Assembly: GCF_000185845.1 (NCBI RefSeq)
Contig: NZ_GL629647.1
Location: forward strand, 2,830,766-2,894,765
Length of the DNA: 64,000 nucleotides
From: Segatella salivae DSM 15606
GTDB lineage: Bacteria > Bacteroidota > Bacteroidia > Bacteroidales > Bacteroidaceae
Direction of reading: 5' to 3'
Part shown: in pieces, positions 1 through 9,380 of the stretch
Layout: each line of letters begins with the position of its first letter
Position numbering within the stretch: the stretch's first letter is position 1
Program-made: the position numbers and the translations under genes
The notes under the pieces: model-generated
Told to the model about the DNA's origin: nothing
Databases searched by the model: none
The model's input: only the letters and a program-made list of their open reading frames with translations

Positions 1-69
1 CCCAGGGTAGGCTTGTTCCTCGCCAACCCTGGGCTGTCAAAAGAACAACACCTACGGCGTTGCAAGTTG
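1..69. repeat. Stem-loop and possible repeat relic at window edge
   Basis: A strong hairpin (CCCAGGGT at 1-8 with ACCCTGGG at 26-33, plus an inner GGC/GCC pair) is followed by the phrase CCTACGGCGTTG near 51-62. Read on the minus strand, the same two blocks (a GCCCAGGGTTGG-type block and CAACGCCGTAGGTGTTG) reappear in slightly diverged form at 44664-44731. This suggests copies of one dispersed repeat, cut here by the window edge. The family assignment is inference. Confidence 0.45.
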
Positions 70-305
70 AGAATAATCATCTTGAGAGATTCATTCATTG
101 AAAACTTACCGCAATATTTGTGGCATTGCGTGGCGAAGGCATTTATAATTCCGGATATATTTATCGGAAATGGGGCATGAACCCAATGGCGTTGCATTGC
201 AATCCTATTTACAATTCCCCCAAATGCCATTAATTCCAGCTTATGCTTTGCATGCCATTGTGTGGCGAATGGCATGCAAGAATAGGGTAAAATAGGGGCA
301 GAGAT
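70..305. other. Intergenic region downstream of trkH with a 12-bp inverted repeat
   Basis: No gene is seen. TTGCATGCCATT (248-259) and AATGGCATGCAA (268-279) form a perfect 12-bp inverted repeat around an 8-base loop, about 26 bases past the trkH stop. It has no following T-run on the minus strand, so it could be a processing or rho-linked 3' hairpin rather than an intrinsic terminator. The words TTGCGTGGCGAA (126) and TTGTGTGGCGAA (near 258) recur about 132 bp apart, which is six times the 22-bp period seen in other gaps. Confidence 0.5.
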
Positions 306-1763
306 TTACCGATCTCTCCAGAAAGCTGGAGTGAAAATCACGAGAATAGTGAATATTTCGAGTCGACCAATCAGCATAAGTGCCGAGCATAGCCATTTAA
401 TCCATGCCGGAAGCATAGACCAACTCATGGTAGGACCAATCTCAAGACCTAAGGATGGGCCTACATTTCCCAACGAACTCAGTGTGATAGTGATGGCATT
501 TGTGTTGTCAATTCCTGCAGAAATGATAGCAAATGAAGCGAAAAGGCATATCAAAAGATAGACCGAAAGGAATGAAAGTAACGTTACTCGTTTCTGATAA
601 GGAATGTTACTACCATCTACATGAATAGGAAGTACGGCGTTAGGATGTAGGATTTGTTTGAACTCATTACGCATAATCTTCAACATCATCATGCTTCTGA
701 TGCCCTTAAATCCACCACTTGTGCTACCCGAACAAGCCCCAAGGAACATACAAGTGGCTAAAACAACCCAGGTAACATGGGGCCATTTGCCTGCATCATC
801 ATTGAAAAGACCCGTTGTTGTGATGAAAGAAACCACCTGGAAGATGCCACATCGGAATGCCTTTTCTAAGTCGTAACCATTGTGAATCATGAGTTCTGCC
901 ATGATAAACAATGAGAATGCCAACACAACAAACGTGTAAAAACGGAACTCTTCGCTCTTGAACATCATCTTGATAGAGCGGTGTTTGGCTGCCATATACA
1001 TCAAAGTGAAGTTCACTCCGGAGAAGAAACAAAAGAAAGTTGCCACATATTCTACGGCCGGTGAACGGAAAAACTCCGCACTATCGGTGTGCGTTGAGAA
1101 ACCACCTGTAGCAGTACTTCCCATGGCATAATTGATACTGTCAAACCATCCCATGCCGCAAGCCATGAAACTCAGCACACATCCGATGGTCAGTACAAGG
1201 TAAACTACCCATATCCACTTAGCACCTGTGCTCAAACGTGGGTGGAGGCGCGATGAAATTGGACCTGTTGATTCAGCTGCAAACACTTTAACAGAGCCGC
1301 CAACAAACGAGGGAAGCACTGCTGTTGTAAAGAAAACAATGCCCAATCCGCCTATCCACTGCGTCATACTACGCCAGAAAAGTAGGCCGTGGGGTAGCTT
1401 ATCAATGTCATCAATGATAGTGGCGCCCGTGGTAGTAAAGCCAGACATTGTCTCAAAATAAGCGTCAGTGAAGCTTGGAATATATCCACTGATGATGAAA
1501 GGCAAGGTTCCGAAGAAACTAAAGATAATCCAAGAGAGCGTCACTACAAGGTAAGCATCGCGTCGACTCATGTTATTGTCTGCATTACGCCCAAGATAAC
1601 GCAACACGATTCCCGTGAGTGTAGTCAGGATAATGGTAATAATAAAGGCAGGAACATCGTCTTCTTGGTAGCCGATGGCCATGAAAAGACAAGCCAACAA
1701 GAGTAGGGCTTCGATGAAAAGTAACGAGCCAATAATCTTAAATATGATGCTTTTGTCAATCAT
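306..1763 (-). CDS. trkH: Trk potassium uptake channel subunit TrkH
   Basis: Integral inner-membrane K+ channel subunit that works with the cytosolic regulator TrkA encoded just upstream. The 485-residue protein matches the family length and is hydrophobic throughout. Four pore-loop segments with filter glycines are visible: SGFTTTGAT (107-115), STATGGFSTH, SFITTTGLF and SSLGNVGPSLG. The start codon overlaps the trkA stop by four bases (ATGA-type), so translation is probably coupled. It is the last gene of a dxs-trkA-trkH operon. The family call is very secure. Ion selectivity (K+ against Na+) is inferred from the family. Confidence 0.96.
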   Translation of the reverse strand: MIDKSIIFKIIGSLLFIEALLLLACLFMAIGYQEDDVPAFIITIILTTLTGIVLRYLGRNADNNMSRRDAYLVVTLSWIIFSFFGTLPFIISGYIPSFTDAYFETMSGFTTTGATIIDDIDKLPHGLLFWRSMTQWIGGLGIVFFTTAVLPSFVGGSVKVFAAESTGPISSRLHPRLSTGAKWIWVVYLVLTIGCVLSFMACGMGWFDSINYAMGSTATGGFSTHTDSAEFFRSPAVEYVATFFCFFSGVNFTLMYMAAKHRSIKMMFKSEEFRFYTFVVLAFSLFIMAELMIHNGYDLEKAFRCGIFQVVSFITTTGLFNDDAGKWPHVTWVVLATCMFLGACSGSTSGGFKGIRSMMMLKIMRNEFKQILHPNAVLPIHVDGSNIPYQKRVTLLSFLSVYLLICLFASFAIISAGIDNTNAITITLSSLGNVGPSLGLEIGPTMSWSMLPAWIKWLCSALMLIGRLEIFTILVIFTPAFWRDR

Positions 1764-3106
1764 TTATTAAAGAGATTCTCTATTTTTTTCATATTCATGT
1801 CGTGGCAAAACACCATGACTGAGTCGCCAGCATTAATGCGAGTGTTACCTGAAACGAGGTAACCTTCGCCGTTTCTAACCAGTCCTCCTATCGTCACTCC
1901 ATGAGGAAGACGTAGGTCTTTGACCGCTTTTTCTGTAATTTTCGAGCCCTCTTGGGGGATGAACTCAGCCACATCAGCATTTGCATTCATAAGAAAGCGC
2001 ACGTTATGCACGTTGGCATCGAGCATCATCTGATAGATATGGCTGGCTGCAATAGCTTTCTTGTTGATGATAGTTCCTATATCTAAGCTCTCAGCCATAT
2101 TGATATAGTCTTCATTTTCGACCATGGCCACAGTCTTTCTGACGCCCATTCGCTTAGCCGTTAAGCAGGCAAGGATGTTTGTTTCAGCATTTCCTGTGAG
2201 CGCAACAAAGGCTTGTGTGCTCATGATTCCCTCTTCTTGAAGCAACGAAACGTCTCGTCCATCGCCATGAATGATAAGTGCTCGGTCATCATCGAGAAGC
2301 TCATTGAGTCGTTCGCAGCGTTGTTCGTCGGCCTCGATAATCTTTACATTCATGTATTCGGGCATGGTTTTAACGGCTCTTACGGCTGTACGTCCGCCAC
2401 CCATCATCATGACATTCTTCACATCTACATAGTGTTCTTTGCCTACAATCTTTCGAACGAACGGTATGTACTGGCGAGTTGTCATGAAATATGCCATGTC
2501 ATAGAGCTTAAGTTCATCGTTTCCACCCGGTATAATCGTATCGCCATCGCGCTTGATTGCCACGACATGGTAAGGATCATCAGGCCCACTGATGTCTTTT
2601 AACGGCCTATTAAGTACCTCACATGACTCGCGAAGTTTGATGCCGAGCATCACTAAAGCGCCCCCATGCACATCCCAGCGTTGGCGAACCCAACTCATTT
2701 TTAGTCCGTTATTAATGTCTTCAGCAGCTAAAAGCTCAGGGTAGATGATAGAACTCACGCCTAAATGTTGAAAGAAATCATTCAAATTGGGCGCTACAAA
2801 CTCATAATTGTCTACCTTGGTTACAGTTCTTTTGGCTCCTAATGCCTTAGCAATGATGCAGGCATTCATATTCTTATTCTCATCAGGAGTGACTGCAATG
2901 AAGAGGTCAGCTGACGCTACTCCTGCCTCTTTTAGCATTTCGATGCTTGTACAAGAGGCGTGCATTGTCATCAAATCAAAGTCAGAATCTAACTTCTCTA
3001 ACCTCTCTTGACTCTCATCCATGAGGATAATGTCTTGATTGTTACGGGATAAGAACTTTGCAAGATAAGTTCCTATGGCGTATGCGCCGGCTATAATAAT
3101 TTTCAT
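1760..3106 (-). CDS. trkA: Trk potassium transport regulatory protein TrkA
   Basis: Peripheral cytosolic gating subunit of the Trk K+ uptake system. At 448 residues it shows the usual duplicated layout of two NAD(H)-binding RCK_N domains, each followed by an RCK_C domain. The first Rossmann motif is near residues 4-13 ([10 protein letters not shown], a variant of GxGxxG) and the second near 235 ([10 protein letters not shown]). It overlaps dxs by four bases at its start and trkH by four at its end. The C-terminal RCK_C domain (about 370-448) is complete. Function rests on domain architecture and on the adjacent channel gene. Confidence 0.95.
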   Translation of the reverse strand: MKIIIAGAYAIGTYLAKFLSRNNQDIILMDESQERLEKLDSDFDLMTMHASCTSIEMLKEAGVASADLFIAVTPDENKNMNACIIAKALGAKRTVTKVDNYEFVAPNLNDFFQHLGVSSIIYPELLAAEDINNGLKMSWVRQRWDVHGGALVMLGIKLRESCEVLNRPLKDISGPDDPYHVVAIKRDGDTIIPGGNDELKLYDMAYFMTTRQYIPFVRKIVGKEHYVDVKNVMMMGGGRTAVRAVKTMPEYMNVKIIEADEQRCERLNELLDDDRALIIHGDGRDVSLLQEEGIMSTQAFVALTGNAETNILACLTAKRMGVRKTVAMVENEDYINMAESLDIGTIINKKAIAASHIYQMMLDANVHNVRFLMNANADVAEFIPQEGSKITEKAVKDLRLPHGVTIGGLVRNGEGYLVSGNTRINAGDSVMVFCHDMNMKKIENLFNK

Positions 3107-4986
3107 TTCTTAGTCTCTTTGATAGCAGCAATGATGCTGTTTTGGTCAATATGACATATCTTTTGTAACTCCTCAACAGTGCCGTGTTCGATGAATTCAT
3201 CAGGAAGTCCCATGCGATTGATAACGGGTGAGTAGCCATGATCATTCATCCATTCGAGTACAGCAGACCCCATTCCGCCGTTACGGACTCCATCTTCAAT
3301 CGTGATTATACGTGAGAACTTCTTGCCAACTTCATGTAACAACTGTTCATCGAGAGGCTTTAAGAAACGTAAATCATAATGAGCTACGTTTTCACCTGAT
3401 GCATTAATGGCACTCTCTACAATGTTTCCAATAGGTCCAATGCTGATAATTGCAATATGTTCTCCATCTCTAAGTTTGCGTCCTGTGCCCACTTCAATCT
3501 GTTCTAAAGGGCACTTCCAGTCTTTAAGTACGCCTCTTCCTCGTGGATAACGAATCACAAAAGGACCTTGATTGGGCAGTTGTGCCGTGTACATCAACCT
3601 TCTTAACTCGTGCTCATCCATGGGACTGGCAATTGTAAGATTAGGAATTGGGCGCAAAGCTGCCATATCAAATGCGCCGTGATGAGTCGGACCATCCTCT
3701 CCAACGAGTCCCGCGCGGTCGAGACAAAGTACAACTGGCAACTTCAGTAAAGCCACATCATGAATAATATTGTCGTAAGCTCGTTGGCTAAAAGCACTGT
3801 AAATATTGCAGTAAGGCAATAGTCCTTCCTTCGCCATTCCACCCGAAAAGGTTACTGAATGGCCTTCGGCGATGCCCACATCAAACATGCGATGAGGTAA
3901 TGATTTCTGTAGAATTGTCATGGAACAACCCGTAGGCATGGCGGGTGTTACGCCTATAATACGATCGTTTTTCAAGGCTAATTCCAAAAGGGTTTGACCG
4001 AAAACGTCTTGGAATTTGGGGGGCATATCACTGCAATCTTGCACTAAGCGCTCTCCCGTTTTAGGGTCAAACTTACCTGGGGCGTGCCATATTGTGGCAC
4101 TTTTCTCGGCTGGTTCGTATCCTTTTCCTTTCGTTGTATGCAGATGAAGCAGCTTAGGACCTTTCATGTTCCTAAGTTGTTGCAAGACGCGTACTATCTC
4201 TTTGACGTCATGTCCATCAAAAGGTCCGAAGTAACGGATGTTCATTCCCTCAAAGATATTCTGCTGATGACTCAGTGCACTCTTTAAGGCGTTGTTGAAA
4301 CGGAGTATCCCTTTCTTGCGCTCTTCATTCAAATAACCCTTCCGATGCAGCCAGTTGCTGGCCTTAAAGCGTAGTTTATTGTAGGTCTCATTAGTGTCAA
4401 GATTCAGTAAGTACTTCTCCATTCCACCCACAGCTCGGTCAATTGACATATCATTATCATTGAGAATAATGAGTAAATCATTGGGAGTACTTGACACATT
4501 ATTAAGGCCTTCAAAGGCTAATCCGCCACTCATTGCGCCGTCACCAATAACAGCTATGACGTGGCGTTCACTGCCATTAGCAGCCACAGACATACCCAAG
4601 GCCGCAGAAATTGAGTTACTTGCATGACCACAAGCAAACGTATCGTATTCACTTTCCTTTGGACTTGGAAAGGGACAGATACCATTTAACTTCCTGTTTG
4701 TATAGAATTTGTCTCGTCTTCCAGTAAGAATCTTATGACCATATGCCTGATGACCGACATCCCAAACGATGCGATCCTCGGGCGTATTAAAGACATAATG
4801 CAATGCAACGGTAATCTCTACAGTTCCTAAAGACGATGCAAAATGTCCGGGATTAACGGATACTTCGTGGATAATATCCTCGCGAAGTTCTTTACAAACC
4901 TCTGGTAATTGCTCGAGTTTAAGCTTCCGAAGGTCTGCAGGATATTTGATTTGATCTAATAATCCAAATTTATTCGTATTCATCAA
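3103..4986 (-). CDS. dxs: 1-deoxy-D-xylulose-5-phosphate synthase
   Basis: Thiamine-diphosphate enzyme that condenses pyruvate and glyceraldehyde 3-phosphate in the first step of the MEP isoprenoid pathway; the product also feeds thiamine and pyridoxal synthesis. The length (627 residues) is normal. The ThDP/metal motif GDGAMSGG lies near residue 150, followed by LNDNDMSID, and the central transketolase-like Pyr domain includes [16 protein letters not shown] full transketolase C-terminal domain closes the protein. It is the first gene of the dxs-trkA-trkH operon and has a clear Bacteroidota promoter about 25 bases upstream. Confidence 0.97.
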   Translation of the reverse strand: MMNTNKFGLLDQIKYPADLRKLKLEQLPEVCKELREDIIHEVSVNPGHFASSLGTVEITVALHYVFNTPEDRIVWDVGHQAYGHKILTGRRDKFYTNRKLNGICPFPSPKESEYDTFACGHASNSISAALGMSVAANGSERHVIAVIGDGAMSGGLAFEGLNNVSSTPNDLLIILNDNDMSIDRAVGGMEKYLLNLDTNETYNKLRFKASNWLHRKGYLNEERKKGILRFNNALKSALSHQQNIFEGMNIRYFGPFDGHDVKEIVRVLQQLRNMKGPKLLHLHTTKGKGYEPAEKSATIWHAPGKFDPKTGERLVQDCSDMPPKFQDVFGQTLLELALKNDRIIGVTPAMPTGCSMTILQKSLPHRMFDVGIAEGHSVTFSGGMAKEGLLPYCNIYSAFSQRAYDNIIHDVALLKLPVVLCLDRAGLVGEDGPTHHGAFDMAALRPIPNLTIASPMDEHELRRLMYTAQLPNQGPFVIRYPRGRGVLKDWKCPLEQIEVGTGRKLRDGEHIAIISIGPIGNIVESAINASGENVAHYDLRFLKPLDEQLLHEVGKKFSRIITIEDGVRNGGMGSAVLEWMNDHGYSPVINRMGLPDEFIEHGTVEELQKICHIDQNSIIAAIKETKK

Positions 4987-5009
4987 TACCTTGAGTATGA
5001 TTCTATTTG

Positions 5010-5041
5010 CAAAGATACGTTAATATCATGTATTAGGCAAA
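5010..5041 (-). promoter_or_regulatory. Promoter of the dxs-trkA-trkH operon
   Basis: On the minus strand a TTTG (5041-5038) is followed after 20 bases by TATCTTTG (5017-5010). This is the Bacteroidota sigma-ABfr pattern, and transcription would start about 15-20 bases before the dxs ATG. Confidence 0.75.
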
Positions 5042-5087
5042 GAAAACCGATAAATTCTTTTTTATCACCTACTTTCAAGCAAAAAAT

Positions 5088-5117
5088 ACGACGCTGGAGA
5101 GCGAATCTCAGCGTCGT
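5088..5117 (-). terminator. Intrinsic terminator after the HAD hydrolase gene
   Basis: A 9-bp stem (ACGACGCTG / CAGCGTCGT) with an extended inner stem is followed on the minus strand by ATTTTTT. It lies about 65 bases past the HAD stop and ahead of the dxs promoter. Confidence 0.8.
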
Positions 5118-5179
5118 TTCTTTTATTCCTTTCCCTAAAATATTTCTTTTGTTGACGCAATTGCAGACTCCCCTATATA

Positions 5180-5896
5180 TTATAAGGTGGAGAAAGCAAT
5201 CAAATCTCTAAAGTTTTCAATTGTGATAAGCCGTTCATGGTCGAATGTTTCAGCCAGTTCCATTTTCCAAGCAACGCTGAATGGTACATGAATGGCATAT
5301 GCACCGATGCTCAAAGCGGGTGCAATATCCGACTTAAATGAATTGCCAATCATTAACAATTCTTTAGGATGAATGCCATTGTTCACGCATAAATGTCGGT
5401 ATTCTTCTTCGGTTTTGTCAGACACAATGACGATATCGTCAAAGTAGTTTGCCAATCCCGACCGCTTGAGTTTATTCTCTTGGTCTTGCAATTCGCCTTT
5501 CGTGAACACCACAAGTCGATAACCTTCGTCGGTCTTTCGCTCGTTAAGTGCAATCAATGTGTCTTCAACACCCGGTAAAGGTGTTGTTGGAAAGGTCAAC
5601 AAAGCCTTGCCCAACTGCAATATTTCGGCTATAATCTTACCACTTATACGGCCTTCCGATATCTTAACGGCATTCTCAATGAGTGATAATGTGAATGCTT
5701 TCGTGCCATATCCCAATGAATCCATGTTGGCTTTCTCGGTTTCAAAGAGTGCATCCGATACGTGTTTGGCTCCTGCATAGGCCGCCAAGAGCTGACAATA
5801 CACGGCTTCTGCATTGTCAAAATGTGACTGGCAGTCCCACAATGTGTCATCAGCATCGATGGCAATAACCTTGAATTGTTTAAGCTGTATAGGCAT
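5180..5896 (-). CDS. HAD-superfamily hydrolase (phosphatase-like)
   Basis: Cytosolic haloacid-dehalogenase-type hydrolase of 238 residues. Motif I is IDADDTLWD, with nucleophile Asp14 and Asp16. A helical cap domain follows (about 25-100). Motif II is VVFTKG (about 130), motif III the Lys in the KPKELLMIG region, and motif IV GNSFKSDIAPA (about 185-195), as in subfamily I HAD phosphatases such as phosphoglycolate phosphatases or nucleotidases. The substrate cannot be read from sequence. Its ATG overlaps the TAA of the upstream CobW-type gene (TAATG), so the two are translationally coupled. Confidence 0.85.
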   Translation of the reverse strand: MPIQLKQFKVIAIDADDTLWDCQSHFDNAEAVYCQLLAAYAGAKHVSDALFETEKANMDSLGYGTKAFTLSLIENAVKISEGRISGKIIAEILQLGKALLTFPTTPLPGVEDTLIALNERKTDEGYRLVVFTKGELQDQENKLKRSGLANYFDDIVIVSDKTEEEYRHLCVNNGIHPKELLMIGNSFKSDIAPALSIGAYAIHVPFSVAWKMELAETFDHERLITIENFRDLIAFSTL

Positions 5897-7146
5897 TAGT
5901 CAACAAGTCGAGCATCCAACAATCGTGTGATTTCTTCTTTATCAAGATGTTGACCAATAAAAACTAACTTCTGCATGCGGTCTCCATAGGTTGCATCCCA
6001 ATCCTGACGGAGTCGTTCTTCGCGTGCCATGAGTTCGTCAAGTTCCTTCTTTGGCATGGTCATATACCATTGACCTGCATTGCGAAGTCCCATTTGTTTG
6101 CCTGCTTGTTCAAACACATAACAAGTTTGTGGCTCATCTTTGAACCAGCAAATCCCCTTACATCGGATGACGGTCTTAGGCCATTGAGTTGCTATAAACT
6201 CGTCGAATCCCACGAGGTCGAAAGGCTTTCTACGATAATAAACGAATGTACCAATGCCGTATTCTTCAACTTCTCCTCCCTCATGATGATGGTGATGATG
6301 GTGGTGATGGCCTTCTTCGTGCTCGTGATCTTCGTGATGATGTTCGTCGTGTTCATCGTGATCGTGGTGATGTTCGTGTACTTCCTCCTCGTCATCTATG
6401 TGTTCATCGCCATGATGATGCTCTATTTCATCAATCCATGCCGCTGATGTTGCCACCTCATCAAAGTCAAATCGTTTTGTATTAATAATCTTTTCAAGGT
6501 CTACATCTCCATAGTTACACTCGATGATTTCAGCCTTAGGTTGCAGTGCACGAATAATCTTCTTTGTGCGTTCCAACTCTTGTGGCTCTACTTCCGAAGT
6601 CTTGTTAAGCAGTATAATGTTGCAGAACTCAATCTGTTGGATAACAAGATTCTCGATATCTTCTTCGCCGATATTCTGTTTAATGAGTTCATCTCCATTG
6701 CCAAATTCGTCTTTCATGCGCAGCGCATCAACCACTGTGACGATACAATCAAGTTTAACAATGCCGTTCTTAATATACTTTGGTCCCATCGTTGGTATTG
6801 AACAAATCGTCTGAGCGATAGGAGCTGGCTCGCAAACTCCACTGGCTTCAATGACAATATAATCGAATTTCTTCATGTTAACGATGTCATTCAATTGCTC
6901 AACAAGGTCCATTTTAAGCGTACAACAGATGCATCCATTCTGCAAAGCTACAAGGCTTTCGTCTTTCTGATTGACTATACCTCCCTTCTGAATCAAGTCC
7001 GCATCGATGTTCACTTCACCGATATCATTAACGATAACGGCGAACTTTATGCCGTGTTTGTTACTTAATATCTTGTTGACAAGCGTTGTCTTGCCACTTC
7101 CTAAATATCCTGTCAGCAGTAAAACTGGTATTTCTTTGTTATTCAT
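5896..7146 (-). CDS. CobW/G3E-family GTPase with histidine-rich metal-binding segment
   Basis: Metal-chaperone GTPase of the CobW/ZNG1/YjiA type, 416 residues. The P-loop is GYLGSGKTT (13-21). The metal-coordinating CxCC motif is GCICCTL (Cys72, Cys74, Cys75), and the guanine-specificity NKTS is at 181-184. An extraordinary His/Asp/Glu stretch spans about 243-289 and ends in nine consecutive histidines. A CobW C-terminal domain follows (about 297-400). Zinc is the likeliest cargo by family, but nickel or cobalt cannot be excluded and no Zur-type operator was recognised. It is divergent from the C1 peptidase gene and followed by an overlapping HAD hydrolase. Confidence 0.9.
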   Translation of the reverse strand: MNNKEIPVLLLTGYLGSGKTTLVNKILSNKHGIKFAVIVNDIGEVNIDADLIQKGGIVNQKDESLVALQNGCICCTLKMDLVEQLNDIVNMKKFDYIVIEASGVCEPAPIAQTICSIPTMGPKYIKNGIVKLDCIVTVVDALRMKDEFGNGDELIKQNIGEEDIENLVIQQIEFCNIILLNKTSEVEPQELERTKKIIRALQPKAEIIECNYGDVDLEKIINTKRFDFDEVATSAAWIDEIEHHHGDEHIDDEEEVHEHHHDHDEHDEHHHEDHEHEEGHHHHHHHHHEGGEVEEYGIGTFVYYRRKPFDLVGFDEFIATQWPKTVIRCKGICWFKDEPQTCYVFEQAGKQMGLRNAGQWYMTMPKKELDELMAREERLRQDWDATYGDRMQKLVFIGQHLDKEEITRLLDARLVD

Positions 7147-7190
7147 TCCTATTTCCTTTCTTTAATATATATTAATGGATAAATCGCATA

Positions 7191-7227
7191 CAAAGGTATA
7201 AAAAATAGTTGATAATGTGTAACTTTG
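7191..7227. promoter_or_regulatory. Divergent -7 boxes for the cobW-like gene and the C1 peptidase gene
   Basis: TACCTTTG on the minus strand (7198-7191) faces the CobW-type gene. TAACTTTG on the plus strand (7220-7227) ends 7 bases before the peptidase ATG. Both fit TAnnTTTG; -33 elements are less clear. Confidence 0.6.
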
Positions 7228-7234
7228 CACTACT

Positions 7235-8641
7235 ATGAATAAAAAAACAATCACTTTTGTCTTTTGTCTGGCTTCAGCCCCAGTGCTGATGGCACAGAAT
7301 CAACCTGGAGGAATCTCTTCTGCCATGTTAAAGAAGATTGAAACCTCACAGAAGTCATCACCTGCAGAGCGTGCTTTGGCGAATGCTTTTGCCTCAAACA
7401 ACATTGATGATTTGGCGAGAAACCATGCTCATCAAGGTGCATTCAACACGTATTTCAGCAATGAAACGCCCAAACAAAGCATCCAAAACCAAGAGAGTTC
7501 GGGGCGTTGTTGGATGTTTTCTGGCTTGAATGTGTTGCGTGCTAACTTCGCAAAGGCGCACAATGACACACTCGCGGTGGAGTATTCTCATGCTTATCTC
7601 TTCTTCTATGACCAGTTAGAGAAGGCTAATCTCATGCTTCAGGCTGTCATAGACAATGCAAAACTTCCCATTGAGGATGCCAAAGTGCAATTCTTTTTCA
7701 AGAATCCTATCAACGACGGAGGTACATTTTGCGGTGTCGCAGACCTTGCAGAGAAGTATGGTTTGGTTCCAAAGAGCGTGCAACCTGAAACGTATTCGAG
7801 CGAAAACACAAGGACTATGGCTAAGTTAGTGTCGCGAAAACTACGCGAAGATGGACTCGAATTGCGGAAGATGGTGGCAGAAAAGAAGAGCTCAAAGGCT
7901 ATCAACGAGCGCAAGACGGAAATGCTTTCAACCATCTATCACTTGCTCACCTTGACCTTAGGAAAGCCGGTTGAGACCTTCACTTATGCCTTTACAGACA
8001 AGAATGGCAAGGTGGTTGGCGAACCAAAACAATATACTCCGCGCTCTTTCTATGACGAAACTGTCGGCAAACCGCTTAATGGCACCTTCCTCATGGTGAT
8101 GAACGACCCCCGACATCCTTATTATAAGACGTATGAAGTGAAGTATGATCGCCACACTTATGACGGACATAACTGGACATATCTAAACCTTCCGATGGAT
8201 GAAATCGCGCAGTTGGCCATTGCATCTATCAAGGATGGTCATAAGATGTATAGCAGTTATGACGTTGGAAAGCAACTCGATCGCAAACGAGGCTACTTAG
8301 ATCTCGACAACTATGATTATGCTTCACTTACTGGAGTGACGTATAACATGGATAAAGCTGACCGCATTCGCACCTTCGATAGTGGCTCAACACACGCTAT
8401 GACGCTTGCCGCTGTCGACTTAGATAAGCAGGGTAAGCCCGTGAAGTGGAAGGTAGAAAACAGTTGGGGGCCTTCTTATGGTTACCAAGGTTACTTGATT
8501 ATGACCAATCGTTGGTTCAATGAATACCTTTTCCGCCTTGTCGTTGATAAGAAATATGCCTCAGAAAAAATCTTGAAGGCTGCCGAACAGAAGCCTATTA
8601 TGCTGATGCAAGACGATCCGTTGTTTATGGAAGACGAATAA
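7235..8641 (+). CDS. Exported C1-family aminopeptidase (PepC / bleomycin hydrolase-like)
   Basis: Papain-fold cysteine peptidase of the C1B (bleomycin hydrolase / PepC) family, 468 residues. The active-site cysteine is in SSGRCWMFSG (Cys92), the histidine in the STHAMTLAAVD segment, and the asparagine in KVENSWG. A hydrophobic N-terminus ending in MAQ, followed by polar sequence, is a typical Bacteroidota signal peptide, so this member is probably periplasmic or surface-exposed, unlike the cytosolic PepC of Firmicutes. It likely trims peptides taken up as amino-acid sources. The gene is monocistronic, with a -7 box right before the ATG and several hairpins downstream. Confidence 0.92.
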   Translation: MNKKTITFVFCLASAPVLMAQNQPGGISSAMLKKIETSQKSSPAERALANAFASNNIDDLARNHAHQGAFNTYFSNETPKQSIQNQESSGRCWMFSGLNVLRANFAKAHNDTLAVEYSHAYLFFYDQLEKANLMLQAVIDNAKLPIEDAKVQFFFKNPINDGGTFCGVADLAEKYGLVPKSVQPETYSSENTRTMAKLVSRKLREDGLELRKMVAEKKSSKAINERKTEMLSTIYHLLTLTLGKPVETFTYAFTDKNGKVVGEPKQYTPRSFYDETVGKPLNGTFLMVMNDPRHPYYKTYEVKYDRHTYDGHNWTYLNLPMDEIAQLAIASIKDGHKMYSSYDVGKQLDRKRGYLDLDNYDYASLTGVTYNMDKADRIRTFDSGSTHAMTLAAVDLDKQGKPVKWKVENSWGPSYGYQGYLIMTNRWFNEYLFRLVVDKKYASEKILKAAEQKPIMLMQDDPLFMEDE

Positions 8642-8810
8642 CTACGGCTGAAATTGGCTCTTGACTAAGCACTTCTTAACGTGCCAATAGGGTGGAACGG
8701 ATGGCTGAAATGCCATGCACATGACCGCAGTTTCGATGCTTTGTTGTCGTTCTACGACTGGGCTTGCGCTGCTATCGGCACGAAAGAAATAACTAACTAT
8801 CAAGTTTTCA

Positions 8811-8928
8811 TTTGACCTTTGAGGTCAAAATCATGCAGGGTTGACCATTTGTGTCAACCCTGTTTGCATGGAATAGGGCGAGGGTTAAAGGTCTTTCATC
8901 TCCTCAAATAGAAGTTGTGAGGAGATGA
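8811..8928. terminator. Cluster of three hairpins downstream of the peptidase gene
   Basis: Three inverted repeats follow in series: TTTGACC/GGTCAAA (8811-8829), CAGGGTTGAC/GTCAACCCTG (8836-8862, followed by TTTG), and TCATCTCCTC/GAGGAGATGA (8896-8928). Any of them could end the peptidase transcript, though they lie 170-290 bases past its stop. The middle one resembles the repeat relics at 1-69 and 44664-44731. Confidence 0.55.
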
Positions 8929-9380
8929 TTTAGTAAATATTTATTATCAAAAACACCTTGTCTATTGTAGCATCAAATAGAAAATAAAACGTCGAAAAAT
9001 TCATTTCTCTCGTTGTTTTTTTGTGTTTTGTTTCTTGATATAAGCCTTTGCTATGCGCAAAATGCCTTGAATTACGCGCTCAAATGCCTTATTTTGTGGC
9101 GCAAACCATAGGATATCATAACACAATATGCGTCAAAACGCAGCATAATTTCATGTGAAATCATGTTGTCTAAGCCACGTAAAAGCAAGGTGTTTTCATT
9201 TGATTCGTTTAATGAACTGATAGTGAGAGATTTAGAAACAAGGCGTTTTCTGGCCGTATTTTCATTCAATCGAAAGTTTGTTCAGAATAACTTCGTTTTG
9301 CGAAGTGGTTTGTAAAATTAAATCATAACTAATTTTTCATTCTCCTTTTTGCCTGAATCTGTTTCCTAAAAAGCTTTTTA
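8929..9380. other. Intergenic region between convergent genes
   Basis: No convincing gene. It holds a 22-bp periodic array (entered separately), a small hairpin at 9290-9306 (ACTTCG/CGAAGT) and a TAAAAAGCTTTTTA palindrome (9367-9380) directly behind the comEC-like stop, which may help end that transcript. Confidence 0.5.
9058..9167 (+). repeat. 22-bp periodic array, locus B
   Basis: CAAAATGCCTT at 9058 and TCAAATGCCTT at 9080 are 22 bases apart. Weaker units in the same phase are at 9102, 9124 (CAATATGCGTC) and 9146 (TAATTTCATGT). The intervening 11-mers include ATTTTGTGGCG. A near-perfect inverted repeat (CATAATTTCA / TGAAATCATG) lies at 9144-9165. Confidence 0.65.

Noticed and set aside
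8641..8810. Possible transposase or gene relic after the peptidase gene
   Set aside because: No frame longer than a few dozen codons and no recognisable motif.
9072..9269. 65-codon minus-strand frame between the peptidase and comEC-like genes
   Set aside because: It consists mostly of the 22-bp repeat array and neighbouring low-complexity DNA.
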